Assembly (NCBI RefSeq): GCF_000002235.5
Contig: NW_022145549.1
Span: 124,001 to 188,000, forward strand
Direction of reading: 5' to 3'
Length of the DNA: 64,000 bases
DNA from: Strongylocentrotus purpuratus
Taxonomy: Eukaryota > Echinodermata > Echinoidea > Camarodonta > Strongylocentrotidae
Positions within the stretch are counted from its first letter, which is position 1, and each line of letters begins with the position of its first letter. Below are positions 1 through 11,264 of the stretch, in pieces. The notes beneath the pieces were generated by a model. The model saw nothing but the letters and a program-made list of their open reading frames with translations. It searched no databases and was not told the DNA's origin. Position numbers and translations under genes: made by a program.

Positions 1-3
1 GCC

Positions 4-146
4 GTTTTATCATTAAAACATATTTCTTGATATCAAGAAATCAATTCTTGATATCAAAAAGTAATTTTACGTTGTAAAGCAATGGTAATTCGTGATAACA
101 AGAATTCGATTTCGTGATCTCAAGAAATATGTTGTAATGATAAAAC
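4..146. mobile_element. short palindromic MITE-like element
   Basis: The ends are inverted copies (GTTTTATCATTAAAACATAT at the left; its imperfect complement ending ATGATAAAAC at the right). The interior continues the pairing with TTCTTGATATCAAG motifs. No coding capacity. Confidence 0.7.
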
Positions 147-150
147 TGCT

Positions 151-725
151 TGCCACAACATCGAGCCAGTTCGCCACAACTCGTTGCTCCAACTCGGCTA
201 AGTGGGAGCCCCTAAGGACATCACACAAGCAAGCAAGCTTATGGTAGGAAAGAAATCGCGGGTTCAGCCTTCATCATATAATTTTTTCATTATTGTTCTT
301 TAATTATTTTACTTATGTGTTGATATAATCCGTTCTAATACTGAATTTTGTCCCAGTAACATGTAGTTTCACTGCTAAGGAAAGGGATAGATGGGTATCC
401 AAAACAGACTGGAAAACTGTTGAAACTATTTTGTCTTAAATTTACACAATCCACTACGAAAGTTAGTCAATGTAAACTGTCTTGACACAATTAAAAGCCT
501 TTGGCTTGGATGGCCGCCGCGTGTGTCTGTTACACTTCCTTACGTCATGCACAGGAGCGTTGCTGGAAGGGGGAGGAGGTTAACACCCCCTCTCAATACG
601 CCACCTCTGTCAGCAAAAGGTGGGGGGGGGGGGGGGAGAGAAAAGGACGAAAGAAGAAGGAAAAAGGGAAAAAGGAGAAGGGAGAGGAAGAAAAATAGAA
701 TGAATAAGGAAAAGAATAGGCAAGG
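151..725. other. no gene seen; purine-rich stretch at right
   Basis: Unremarkable AT-rich sequence up to about 600, then a poly-G run (621-636) and a purine-rich tract to about 720. The open frames here are low-complexity and unconvincing. Confidence 0.6.
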
Positions 726-728
726 GGT

Positions 729-1122
729 TAGGCCAATTAAAAAACTTACGAGTTTCTCGTCCCCGCCCGCCTCCGTTTTCCCATTCAGAAGAAGAAGGAA
801 AAAAAGGCTGTGATGTACATTTTTAAATAGCTAATTCAAGCTGAACACATGAACATTTTCACCGTTTCTGAATTTCGAAACTTGCTTAGCAAGTGGACTA
901 AAATGATACAAATCATTTGTTTTGTGATACATTGCATAAGTATACTCAAATAGCACAATATATGTGAACAAATAATATACCTTGGCAGCCATGTTTAGCA
1001 TGGCAGCCATCTTGGAAATAAATGGCAAAAAAATGAAAAATAGTAAATAGTAAAGCGCTGTCTCTTTGTAAAGAGTCCGGACGAGAAACTGGTCATTTTT
1101 TTTAAAACTTCAGTTGGCCTTA
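729..1122. repeat. inverted repeat with purine-rich flanks
   Basis: The arm 729-762 (ggccaattaaaaaactt, ending gagtttctcgtcc) recurs inverted at 1078-1122. Both arms are flanked on the outer side by G/A-rich tracts with a poly-G run (621-636 and about 1300-1315). This looks like the remnant of one inverted-repeat element roughly 600-1400. Confidence 0.5.
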
Positions 1123-1918
1123 TAGGAAACAAGAGGAAAGAAGAAAATACAAAGTAGCCAAGAAAGAAAGATATAGGATCGAAAGGAATATGAAAGAAAA
1201 TTGAAAGGAAAGAAGAATGTGGATATGAGATAAAAGAGAGAAGTTTAAAAAATGAAAAACTTAGAAGAATGATGAAAGAAAAGGGAAAGGAAATGAAACG
1301 GGGGGGGGGGGGGGGAAGCAACCGAATAGAGAAGAAAAAAATCAAGAGGGAGGAAAGGGGAAAAATAGAAAGAGATATGAGAATAATGAGGAACAACGAC
1401 GCAAAAGTAAGATTACTACTAAAAAGTTGATCTGCAAGATTAAGACAGCACGTAGTTCAACGCCGAGAAAACAAAGCAAAAAAAGAGAAGAGAAGATATC
1501 GTATATAGGGATTGTTCAAACAAGTTCGGAGAAGATATAAGCTTTATTTTATACATACGAGCCTCTTTTCCCAGATAATAAAATCAGGTATTTGATCACC
1601 TTTCGTTGACCGAGTTTAATATTGCTGGCATATTGCTTTTCCTCTGTACAATATTACGTCACTCCGCAGATGGAAAATAAGGCCAAAAAAAAATGATTTG
1701 GTTGGCTTCGATTGCTTTTCCGGAGTAGTTTTTAAATATTTTTTTTTAAACAAATATTTTTCCATAAAAAAACAAAAAATAATTGGGATGTCAAGCATTT
1801 AAACAAACGAAGTCAATAAAACACTTTAATGTGGTAAAAGACTAGTTAAATGTCCAATGAATATCAAGACCAACTCAGAAAGTTTTTTTTTTTTGCTTTG
1901 AAATACAGCACCTTTTAA
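1123..1918. other. no gene seen; purine-rich then AT-rich sequence
   Basis: G/A-rich on the plus strand to about 1390, including a poly-G run near 1300, then ordinary AT-rich sequence. No conserved frame. Confidence 0.5.
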
Positions 1919-2101
1919 ATCCCAACTGTACTACTTGTGCCCTCTATATAGCAAACAATGCCTAATCGGTGACCATTGGTCCCCCATGATCCTCTTTATC
2001 TTATGTTAACTGCATGAGAGCTGATATGATGAGATAACCACCTGTCCAGTGACCTTGCAGGATGGTCTAATCCCTCCTGTAAACTAGTACAGATGGGCTT
2101 T
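1919..2101 (-). mobile_element. TTAA-type MITE, 'AGCCC' family
   Basis: Minus-strand copy of the ~190 bp family also at 27200, 56484, 60039 and 60713. Shared body: a stretch like CAATGGTCACCGATT, the words GAGGGCGCAAGTAG, and ends AGCCCA...TGTACTAG. The flanking TTAA is degraded in this copy. Confidence 0.65.
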
Positions 2102-3120
2102 ATAAGGAGTTAAAGAATGCTCAGAACCTGATTTGAATGAACAGAATTTTGACATAGAAAAATAAAAATAAAAGTTTAATAAAGACAAAATTGCTTACTG
2201 AAAAGACCAAATTGGCAACGGGACGGATTTTGATCCTTGCAATTTGCATAAAATGGTATGTTTGGCGTTTAAGATTGTATATCATTTTTAATCTTATTAT
2301 TTGATTTGTGTCTAATAAGACTTTCACTTTTCACCACGATGAATTCAAAATGGTGGGTGTGGTGTTAATTGAGCCGACGTGTGTGTGGTTATAGTTTAGC
2401 CAGTATTTGCTAGTGTGTTTGTGTATGTGTTTGTCTGAAATTGCGTGTGTGTGTTTGCATGTGTGTGTATTTATTTTTATTCAATTGTATGCTTTTGTTT
2501 GTATTACACTTTTGGAGGAATAAAACAAAATTACAAAAAAAAAAAAAGTATCTCATTTGTACACAAACATGGATTTATGCCACTAATCTACACGGCATGG
2601 CTCAACTATGCTGACACCCGCCTGGCTCAACTTACCATCGTGTTGATGTTAATCGAACCACTTGACCCCTTTTTAAAAATCTCCCCTGGCTCTAAAATCA
2701 AAAGTGTTTTTGATATAATATGCCTAACATACTGCTCTTCTAATCCCACCCCAAACATCCTTACGAAACATGCACCAGGTGGCCTTGAGTAAAAAGTGGC
2801 TCGACTACCTGAGTCTCCCCTAGATTAGGGTGCAACATATTAACATAAAGGCAAATACTCAGATTAAATTAGTTTGGACGGGGGTGTGCCGCTCAAGCCT
2901 CGAAACCCCTATTCATGCGGGGTCATGTTGGATCATTTTTCTCGAGAAAAGACCCATTTAAATCAATTTTCGGGTGTTTTTCAAATTTTTAAAAAACGGA
3001 CCCTTTTTAAATGGTATTTTGGTTAAAAGTGGAACCCATGTTTAGCGATTATTGTGAAAAAAAAATGACCCATTATTGAGCACCACCGTATGTCCTAATA
3101 TGTGAGTATAATATACACCC

Positions 3121-3121
<1 letters not shown>
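2102..3121. other. no gene seen; GT-rich stretch and an unclassified dispersed repeat
   Basis: A TG/GT-rich stretch lies at 2370-2470. At 2880-3110 there is a segment with short inverted words (GTGCCGCTCAAGC versus ATTGAGCACCACC), which looks like a degraded DNA element. No coding exon was recognised. Confidence 0.4.

Positions 3122-3152
<31 letters not shown>
3122..3152. repeat. poly-C run, 31 nt
   Basis: An uninterrupted run of 31 C on the plus strand, among the longest homopolymers in the window. Length may be unreliable in the assembly. Confidence 0.9.
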
Positions 3153-3154
<2 letters not shown>

Positions 3155-3350
3155 GCATCTGGTGATGAGTACCGCCTTTTCTTTCCATCTGGATCTGAGG
3201 ACAAGGACCGTGATGAAGCCAATTTTTCTCTTAATGTTCATAATTATCAGTAGTTCCTTTATCAATTAAACGGAAGAATGAAGAAATAATGCGTTGATTA
3301 AGAATATGTGTATTTAAAGTGCGATATAAGACAACCGGTGCTGTTGAATA

Positions 3351-3530
3351 AAAAGAAAAGAAAAGAAAAGAAAGAAGAAAAAAGAACGAAAATAAAAACG
3401 AACAAATATAAAGGAAATTAAGGGAAAAGGCCGACAGGGGGGAAGAAGATTAAAGCTATAGAAGTTAGAACGAGAATTAGGCGATGAAGGAGGAGAAGAA
3501 AAAGATTGATATGGTGATAACTCAAATTAA
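3351..3530. repeat. AAAAG microsatellite and purine-rich tract
   Basis: About five AAAAG units are followed by a G/A-rich stretch to about 3530. Low complexity, no gene. Confidence 0.7.
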
Positions 3531-3742
3531 CTGAAGACTAGCTAGAAAGATATGATAATAATGTACGGACCCACACAATACAAAACTAGTCTTACATGTT
3601 TGGTGGCTGACATGCAGTCCATAAAACAATAATTACCCAATCACAAGATTGGACGAGCAGTAAGCAACCAATAGAAAGCCTAAGGAAAGATAAAGTGTCA
3701 TGTGCCTATAGTGTGCTGGGTTGAATTGCTAAGAGATAGGAA

Positions 3743-3763
3743 GTGTGTGTGTGTGTGTGTGTG
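3743..3763. repeat. (GT)n microsatellite
   Basis: About ten GT dinucleotides in a row. Confidence 0.9.
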
Positions 3764-3865
3764 GTGCTATGGCAGGTAGGCCTAATGTGAATGAGGATGA
3801 ATGAATAGGGACAGATCAATAGAAGCCAAGAGCTAGAAGACATCAGAGATTGAATGTAGGGGACA

Positions 3866-4010
3866 GGGGGCATTTGCCCCCCCCCAACCAAAAAAGTGTA
3901 GGTGGGGGGGGGGGGGGGCAAAACGCATTTTTGCACCCCCCCCCCAAAAAAAAACAAAAAAAAATAATAATAATAAAAAAAAAAACGCCCCCCCCCCCTC
4001 CAAAAATAAA
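3866..4010. repeat. cluster of alternating poly-G, poly-C and poly-A runs
   Basis: Long G, C and A runs alternate, with CATTTGCCCC-like words paired with GGGGGCAAAA-like words, so the strand can fold on itself. It resembles the ends of dispersed G/C-run elements elsewhere in the window. Frames across it are artefacts of homopolymers. Confidence 0.6.
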
Positions 4011-5278
4011 AAAAAAGCAGTTTAGGAGTAAAGATGGTTTGTAATTTTAACCCAAAAGAACATAACAATAATAAAAACCTGAATTAAAATCATATATAAA
4101 ATTCCATTCAAAGAAAAAAAAAGTGAACAGGAAATTAATTTCCTAAACATTTCGCATGCCACCTATATTTATTAATGGAGGTTTTTATAATAGCGATACG
4201 CGCATATCGTGGAAATATTGTGAGAGGATGGGAGAGCATGTGTGTTTTTTGTTATAGGGGTGAGAAGACATGAGACCCTGAACACTGGCGTACTGATGAG
4301 GGGGGGGGGGGGGGGGTATTCCTTATTCGATACCAGTGATTTACAAATGTTGCTGAAATGACATGATTTTCCGGTATGTTTGCTTAATTTTTTTTTATGC
4401 GTATGTCGAATAATTAGAAATTCCCAAATTGACAGTCGGGCTAAAAATATGCTTATTTAGAAGCCTTCATGGTTGGGCCGGGTGCTCGAGCCCCCCTCCC
4501 TTTTGTAAAAAGTATGTTACAGAGAAAAAGAAAGAAAGACAGATAAAAAAAACAAGTTACCTGCCAATGTCACAAATGAGATATATGCTCATCTGACCGT
4601 AATTAAAATATTTTGTAAGAAACATCAATTCGTCAAATTAGGGAAAATTAAACTGTTTTAAAATGAAAGATCACATGTATAGCAAATACCAAAAAATGGT
4701 ATGCTTTCATCTAAATCAACGAACATCTTTCAAACAACTTCCTTACTTCAACGCGTTCTATCTTTTTTTTCACCCTGAAAATTCCAGTCGGATGATCTGT
4801 AGACACTAAATAATCTACCTTTTTTTCCCCGTCATGAAATGACCAAATATCAAATATTTCATACCCAATTTGGCAACTTTATTTTTTTTTTACAAAAGAC
4901 ATATGGCAATAATGGCTTCCCCTAAAAAAATATCACTTTTTCGTAAATCACTGTTAGAAAAGTTTGGAATAATTAGGTTAGCCAAATCAATAATTAAATA
5001 CCAGGGATATGAGAGTACCTCCCTGCATCACAGAAAATATGCATGACATTCTGACATAGGCCTATATAGCCTAACTCTTTCAAAACTGTCTCAGATGAGT
5101 CATTATTATACAAACAGTGTTTATGGTCGAATGTAATGGGGAAACAAAAAACATATCTTAAGAATTCATGTATCGAGGATCTGTCTTAAATCCAAAATCG
5201 AAAAACATCAATATAGGTCACATGACTCGAAATAATGTTCAGAAAATAATAAACAATAATTAATGTTAATTCCCAAGA
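4011..5278. other. no gene seen
   Basis: AT-rich sequence with a poly-G run near 4300 and scattered A/T runs. I see no coding exon and no clear repeat boundary. Confidence 0.6.
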
Positions 5279-5640
5279 CGAAAATCCAATTGAAACCAAT
5301 TAAACACCAATTGAATTTTTAATTGGTTTCAATTGGTTCCAATTGGTTTCAATTGGTCTCAATAGGTTTTAACAGGTTTCAATGGGACTTTAATAGGACT
5401 TCAGATGGTTTCAATTGGTCCAGATGGCCTATTGGACCAATTGGACCTGCATTGGCCCCTTTGGCCTAGGCCCCATTAATTAGACTTTAATGGGACCCCG
5501 GGCCTGAAGTTGGATTTCAATTGGTCCACTTGAAACCGATTGAAATCCTATTAAAGTCTAATAGGGCCAATTGAAACCAATTGAAACCAATGGGACCAAT
5601 GTTAAATAGAAACCAATTGGACCAATAGAAAGCAATTAAT
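5279..5640. repeat. CCAATTGG / CAATTGAAACC word array
   Basis: About 360 bp built from the palindromic core CAATTGG and its variants in both orientations, with TTTAATGGGAC-like spacers, so many short overlapping hairpins are possible. A much shorter version (10090-10153) lies at the other end of the fold-back element. Confidence 0.75.
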
Positions 5641-6059
5641 AGAAACCAACAGATCTATGCATCTCATTCTTATTCATTATTACTTTACACGTGTGACATC
5701 ATGATTTGTTAAGCAAATTAAGACAAACATGCACATCATTTTTGTGATTTCTATTTTCCTTTGGCAATTATTAACCAATAGATTATTTAATTTGTCTGAT
5801 CATTTTACAATTACATTCATGTTTTAGCAATAGATGATTACTAACCAAGAAACAATATTTGACATTTTCATCGGGGGGGGGGGGGGGCTATAGCCTCTTG
5901 CCCGAAAAGTAATTTTCTGGTTTCACACTTCGAAATAGTGAGCGAAGGGAGCGAGCAACAATTTGAGCATAATATGTATTTTTTGAAAGTGTTATTTATC
6001 ACCAAAATAAACGAGAAACTCAAAAATTCATATTCGGGCAGCTCACCGTCCCTCCCCCC

Positions 6060-6890
6060 CCCCCAATTACGCGCGAAGCGCGGAAGCTTTGATCTTTCTT
6101 TAATTGTTAGAGAAAGAAGACGATTTGTTGTACCATTCTCGACTCTTAATCCTTGTTTGAATTCAGTTTCCTCCCGCCCGCGCGAAGCGCGGAAGCTTTG
6201 ATCTTTCTTTAATTGTTAGAGAAAGAAGACGATTTGTTGTACCATTCTCGACTCTTAATCCTTGTTTGCATTCAGCCCCCCCACCTCCCGCGCGAAGCAC
6301 GGAAACTTTGGCCTTTCATAGTTTAATGAAATTATTAGAGAAAGATGATTCGTTCCATTTTCGACTCTTAATTAATCCTTCTCTGAATTGAGTTCCTCGC
6401 CCCCCCCCCCCTCCCGCGCGAAGCGCGGAAGCTTTGACGTTTCATTTAATTATAAGGGAAAGGACATGATTCTTTGTACTATTCTCGACTCTTAATTCTT
6501 GTCTGAATTCAGTTTTTCTCCGCCCGCGCGTAGCGCGTAAGCTTTGACAGTTCGTTACATTATTAGAGGAAGAAGACGAATCGTTGTACCATTCTCGTCT
6601 CTTAATCCTTGTTTGAATTCAGTTTTCCCCCTCCCGCGCGAAGCGCGGAAGCTTTGACGTTTCATTAATTATTAGAGAAAGAAGAAGATTTGTTGTACCA
6701 TTCTCGACTCTTAAACTTGACTGAATTCAGCCCCCCCCCTCCCGCGCGAAGCACAGAAACTTTGGCCTTTCATAGTTTAATGAAATTATTAGAGAAAGAT
6801 AATTCGTTGTTCCATTTTCGACTCTAAATTAATCCCTTTCTGAATTGAGTTCCTCCCCCCCCCCCCCATCCCGCACAGTAGGGAGCACTT
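6060..6890. repeat. left arm array of the fold-back element
   Basis: About seven tandem units of 105-125 bp, each with CGCGCGAAGCGCGGAAGCTT, then a TTAGAGAAAGAAGACGA-like stretch, then CTCGACTCTTAATCCTTG and GAATTCAG, separated by variable C runs. The unit contains its own small GCGCGAAGCGCG palindrome. Confidence 0.9.
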
Positions 6891-7045
6891 TTTTTTTTGG
6901 TCCTCGAAAATTTTTCAATTTGCACCCCCCCTTGGGCGCCAGGGGGGGGCCCAACCCCCCAAAAAAGGTGATTTTACATGATTTTTTTTTCTCAAAGGGG
7001 GGGGGGGGACCCAGGCCCCCCGCGCCCCCCTTGGATCCGCTACTG
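6875..7045. mobile_element. fragment with GGATCCGC(C/T)ACTG end
   Basis: G/C-run-rich segment ending TTGGATCCGCTACTG, like the ends at 8140-8155 and 58415-58430. The inverse, CAGTGGCGGATCCA, is of the kind seen at the termini of hAT-like non-autonomous elements; that assignment is inference. Confidence 0.4.
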
Positions 7046-7879
7046 ATTAGGTTAGTAGAAATGAATGGGAAAAAAAGATATATTACACCAACCATTGATA
7101 AATCACGGCCGGGAGCGTCATAATATTTTATTATGCATAGTTTTGTGTTATCGGGCGACGGCCGGGGCGTAGCGACCAAGCGAGATTTTGCAATGTTGAA
7201 ATTATGCATTCTAGAAAATTCCGTTATATTTCTTTCTAGCTATATTTCTAAATTTCCTGGGGGACGTGTCTCCCTATCGGGCCCAGGATTGCCGCCCCTG
7301 TCCATGATTACTACCAACATGAGTTCAAATACAAGCACAGGCGAGTTGGTATGAGCTGAATCCAAATGAAGGGCAAAATAAGAGTTATGAAGCGGCCCTA
7401 CCGTTAATTTAAAATTTGACTGTTGAGTATATAGCTTCTAGACATCCAAAATAATTGTGCCCTTTTCAAATTTGTCACTAAAGAGTGATGACCTTTGTAG
7501 CGCAGGGGCTGTTATTTACGTTTAACTTTGAATCCTCGGCTCGAGATTTTATGCGGCCGGCCGGGCCCCCTCTATTCAATAACGTTTGCCAAGCCTTCTG
7601 GAATGACCCCAAACCTCCATATTACAGTTTTCCCTTATTCGTCGTTACTGTCACTTAGCGCCATTCCCTTGTCTAATTCCCCTTTCTCACTGACTTTTCT
7701 CTCCCCCCCCCCCCCCCCCCCCAATCAGTATAGAGTACGCGCATGTATGTACCCTCTCTTTGAAAGCACCCCTCTATATCCGGTGTAAGTCAGTACAGGC
7801 CGGATTTTTGTGTATTACGGGCCGGACTCTGTTGCGTGAAAAGTAACTCTTTATCGGAAATTCTGGGAACACAAATTCG

Positions 7880-8155
7880 GTCCCTCCGACCCCGGAGTGG
7901 GAGGGAGGGGGGGGGGGGGGGGGAAGGGACTTGGGCTTTCTTCTTTTTCTTTTCTTTTCTCTTTTCTCTTCCCTTTTCTTTTCCCTTCTCCTTTCTTTTC
8001 TCTTCTCCTTTTTTTCTTCTCCTTTTTTTCTTCTCCTCTTCTCCTTTCTTTTCTCTCTTCTTTTCTTCCTTCTTTTTTCTTCCTTTTTTTGCGCCGCCAA
8101 TAGGGGGGGGGGGGGCCGCGGCCGTTTCGGCCCCCCCCCTGGATCCGCCACTGCA
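7880..8155. mobile_element. element with poly-G ends around a pyrimidine tract
   Basis: Runs from a poly-G stretch (7906-7923) through a 155-nt pyrimidine tract to CCCCTGGATCCGCCACTG at 8138-8155. A related piece with a purine tract and the same terminal words is at 58330-58480. Possibly a hAT-like MITE inserted in the fold-back centre. Confidence 0.45.
7936..8090 (+). repeat. 155-nt pure pyrimidine tract
   Basis: Every base from 7936 to 8090 is C or T, mixed TTTTC/CTTCTCC words rather than a simple microsatellite. The long Lys/Arg/Glu-rich frames of the other strand here are by-products. Confidence 0.95.
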
Positions 8156-8459
8156 TTACATTTATATACACTAAACTCATTATAATTTGACAAATAATAG
8201 CTTTGCAATTATGTTCATTCTTTATGGGATGTCGTCTGCTTGGGCAGTATTGGTCCCTGTTGTGACGTCATTAAAACATCGTTATTTTTCTGGCGAATCT
8301 CTCGTATATCCCAGCTGCTATGGAGTTGGTTGTATTTTTATTTTTATAAATCACCCGATATATAGCTGACCTCAAACATGTACGATGGCCATCTGTAAGC
8401 TTACCAGTTTCTAATCATACATTAGTTGACATATTTGTGATTTTCTTTGAATTTCACCT

Positions 8460-9790
8460 TTAAAATTTAATGAAACGTCAAAGCTTCCGCGCTTTGCGCG
8501 GGAGGGGGGGGGGCTCAATTCAGACAAGGATTAAGAGTCGAGAATGAAACAACGAATCATCTTCTTTATCTAATAATTAATGAAAGGTCAAAGCTTTCAC
8601 GCTTCGCGCGGGAGAGGGGGGGGGGGGGGGAGGGAACTGCATTTAAACAAGGATTAAGAGTCGAGAATGTTACAACGAATCGTTTTCTTTCTTTAATAAT
8701 TTAATGAAACGTCAAAGCTTTAGCGTTTCGCGCGGGAGGGCAAAAACTGAATTCAAACAAGGCTTAAGAGTCTAGAACGGTACAACGAATAGTCTTCTTA
8801 CTCTAATAATTTAATGAAACGTCAAAGCTTCCGCGCTTTGCGCGGGAGGGGGAAAACTGAATTCAGACAAGGAATACGAGTTGAGAATGGTACAACAAAT
8901 CGTCTTCTTTCTCTAATAATTTAATGAAACGTCAAAGCTTCGGCGCTTCGCGCGGGAGAGGGAAACTGAATTCAGACAAGGATTAAGAGTCTAGAACGGT
9001 ACAATGAATAGTCTTCTTTCTCTATAATAATTTAATAAAATGTTAAAGCTTTCACGGACGCTTCGCGCGGGAGAGGGGGGGGGGGGGAGGGAACTGCATT
9101 TAAACAAGGATTAAGAGTCGAGAATGTTACAACGAATCGTTTTCTTTCTTTTAAAAATTTAATGAAACGTCAAAGCTTCCGCGTTTCGCACGGGAGGGCA
9201 AAAACTGAATTCAAACAAGGATTAAGAGTCTAGAACGGTACAACGAATAGTCTTCTTTCTCTAATAATTAATGAAAGGTTAAATTAGCTTCCACGCTTCG
9301 CGCGGGAGGGGGGGGGGGGAGAGAATACTGCATTTAAACAAGGATTAAGAGTCGAGAATGTTACAACGAATCGTCTTCTTTCTCTAATAATTTAATGAAA
9401 CGTCAAAGCTTCCGCGCTTCGCGCGGGAGAGGGAAACTGAATTCAGACAAGGATTAAGAGTCTAGAACGGTACAACGAATCATCTTTCTCTAATAATTTC
9501 AATTTAAACTATAAAAGGTCAAAGCTTCAGCGCTTTGCGCGGGAGGGGGAAATACTGAATGCAAAAAAGGAATACGAGTCGAGAATGATACAACAAATCC
9601 TTTCTCTAATAATTTAATGAAACGTCAAAGCTTCCGTGCTTCGCGCGGGAGGGGGAAAACTGAATTCAGACAAGGAATACGAGTCGAGAATGGTACAAAA
9701 AAAATCGTCTTCTCTCTCTAATTATAAAAGAAAGGTCAAATTAGCTTCCGCGCTTCGCGCGTAAGGGGGGGGGGGGGGGGGGGGGGGGGG
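8460..9790. repeat. right arm array of the fold-back element
   Basis: About twelve units in the opposite orientation to the left array (AAGCTTCCGCGCTTCGCGCG, then GAATTCAGACAAGGATTAAG). It ends in a 26-nt poly-G run (9765-9790). Segments near 8590-8780 and 9050-9250 match each other over two consecutive units, so a ~460 bp block has itself been duplicated. Confidence 0.9.
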
Positions 9791-10153
9791 TGGCAGCGAG
9801 CTGCCCGAATATGAGTTTTTGATATCTTTTCTCGTTTATTTTGGTAATAAATAACACTTTCACAATATATGCTCAAATTGTTGCTCGCTCGCTTCGCTCA
9901 CTAGCCGAGTTGTGAAACCAGAAAATTACTTTTACGGGCAAGAGGCTATAGCCCCCCCCCCCGATGGAATGTCAACAATTGTACTAGCTGCTATGGTGCT
10001 TCTAATATATGACCTTGCTGCTCAATTTTCAAATTTCCGGATCCATGGATCCGCGCCTGTCAATGGGTATACCCATATTGTTTCACTTTCCATATACTCC
10101 ATTAAATTGCCAATTGCATTGGGATTCAATGGGGATTCAATTGGATTTTCGTA

Positions 10154-11110
10154 TAGGCCCTATAATCACATAATTTTGACACATTATATGCAGTCTTCTT
10201 TGTAAAATAATTTAGGTCAACCCTGCAATCTGAATCTGACATTCCTTTGTTTTCTTTTTATCTTAAAATTCGGCACAATTGCAAAATTTGCAATAAAAAT
10301 TTGACATTTGAGTCTTTTTTCTGTAAAATAAAAAAAATGGGCGCATGCGCGTGATAACTAACAAATTTGATGGAAAAACACATGACAAAAATGAAATGTT
10401 CGAAAGCTTGTCTTCTACTTTTCCCTGCATGTCTAAACATTAAAATCTGACAATTTCATCTTATATTTACTGAAAAATCCTACAAAAAAATGTCCAAAAG
10501 TTTCATAATATCATAAACCTTTCAAATTAAACGTTCACAAATAAATAACATTGTACATTTACATCGATCATGATCATCGTTTAATATTTAATTTTAAACG
10601 ACTTGGCTTGAGGTCACAATATGTGTAGGTTCTCGAGAAAACAGGTACGAGAAAACAGGCGCTTTAAGTTTAACATTAACGTTAGAGATGACTTCTCCCG
10701 ATCATAATGAACCAGGAGCCATGGAAACTTATCTGGAAGCTATACAACACAACAGAGGTACCGTAGATTAATGAGCATTGATCATCGTGAAATAAAATAG
10801 CACCAAGTACTAGCTGCACATGATACACTGCACTGATTGATAGAGGTCTACACCGATATAGTGTACAGGTCTAGACTAGTATTGTACAGCTGTACCATGT
10901 GTACGGCGGCGCGATGGTTCGCTTTGTGACGCTCTTCAAGAGCGTTTCTATATATGCAGTAGATCTACACGTGTGTTCATTACAAGTGCGTGCAAACGCA
11001 CTAACGAACGAGTACTTTATACTAGATTTGCACGTTCATAAGTGGACTGCGACGTATGCGGTCATTTTTAAGCAGGGTTAACGAGGCACGCTGACTGTTG
11101 TTCGTTACCT
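10154..11110. other. no gene seen
   Basis: Mixed-composition sequence with a few CpG-containing words near 10900-11080 but no recognisable exon, promoter or repeat edge. Confidence 0.5.
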
Positions 11111-11264
11111 TAAGGCTTTAGGTAGGGAGGCCAATGCCCAAATCTAACTTTTAATTACTAATTTGTTTATACTAAAACTAAGATTAAAAGAAAGCATTTA
11201 CTTTCACTAAGAAAATCCACCCATCTGCCGACTCCAGAAGTTCCATCAAATAGGAGATATCCAG

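Larger units (their letters stand above)
5279..10153. mobile_element. large fold-back (long inverted repeat) element
   Basis: The two sides are inverted copies. The outermost word CGAAAATCCAATTGA at 5279 recurs inverted at about 10139-10153. A ~190 bp segment at 5848-6050 (words GCTATAGCCTCTTGCCCG and GAGCTGCCCGAATATGAG in opposite senses) recurs inverted at 9790-9985. Inside that come arrays of ~105-115 bp units, left 6060-6890 and right 8460-9765, in opposite orientation. The ~1.6 kb centre (6890-8460) has no convincing coding region and holds what look like secondary insertions. The layout resembles fold-back transposons such as the TU family described in sea urchin, but assignment to any named family is inference. 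No transposase is seen, so it would be non-autonomous. Confidence 0.75.

Noticed and set aside
3706-4068. Open frames with poly-Pro/poly-Gly/poly-Lys
   Set aside because: Produced by homopolymer runs; no domain or splice context.
6829-7209. Pro/Gly/Lys-rich frames in the fold-back centre
   Set aside because: Low-complexity G/C and A runs of a transposon fragment.
7774-8208. Long Lys/Arg/Glu-rich and Phe/Ser-rich frames on both strands
   Set aside because: They translate the pyrimidine/purine tract and G runs in every frame; composition, not selection, keeps them open.
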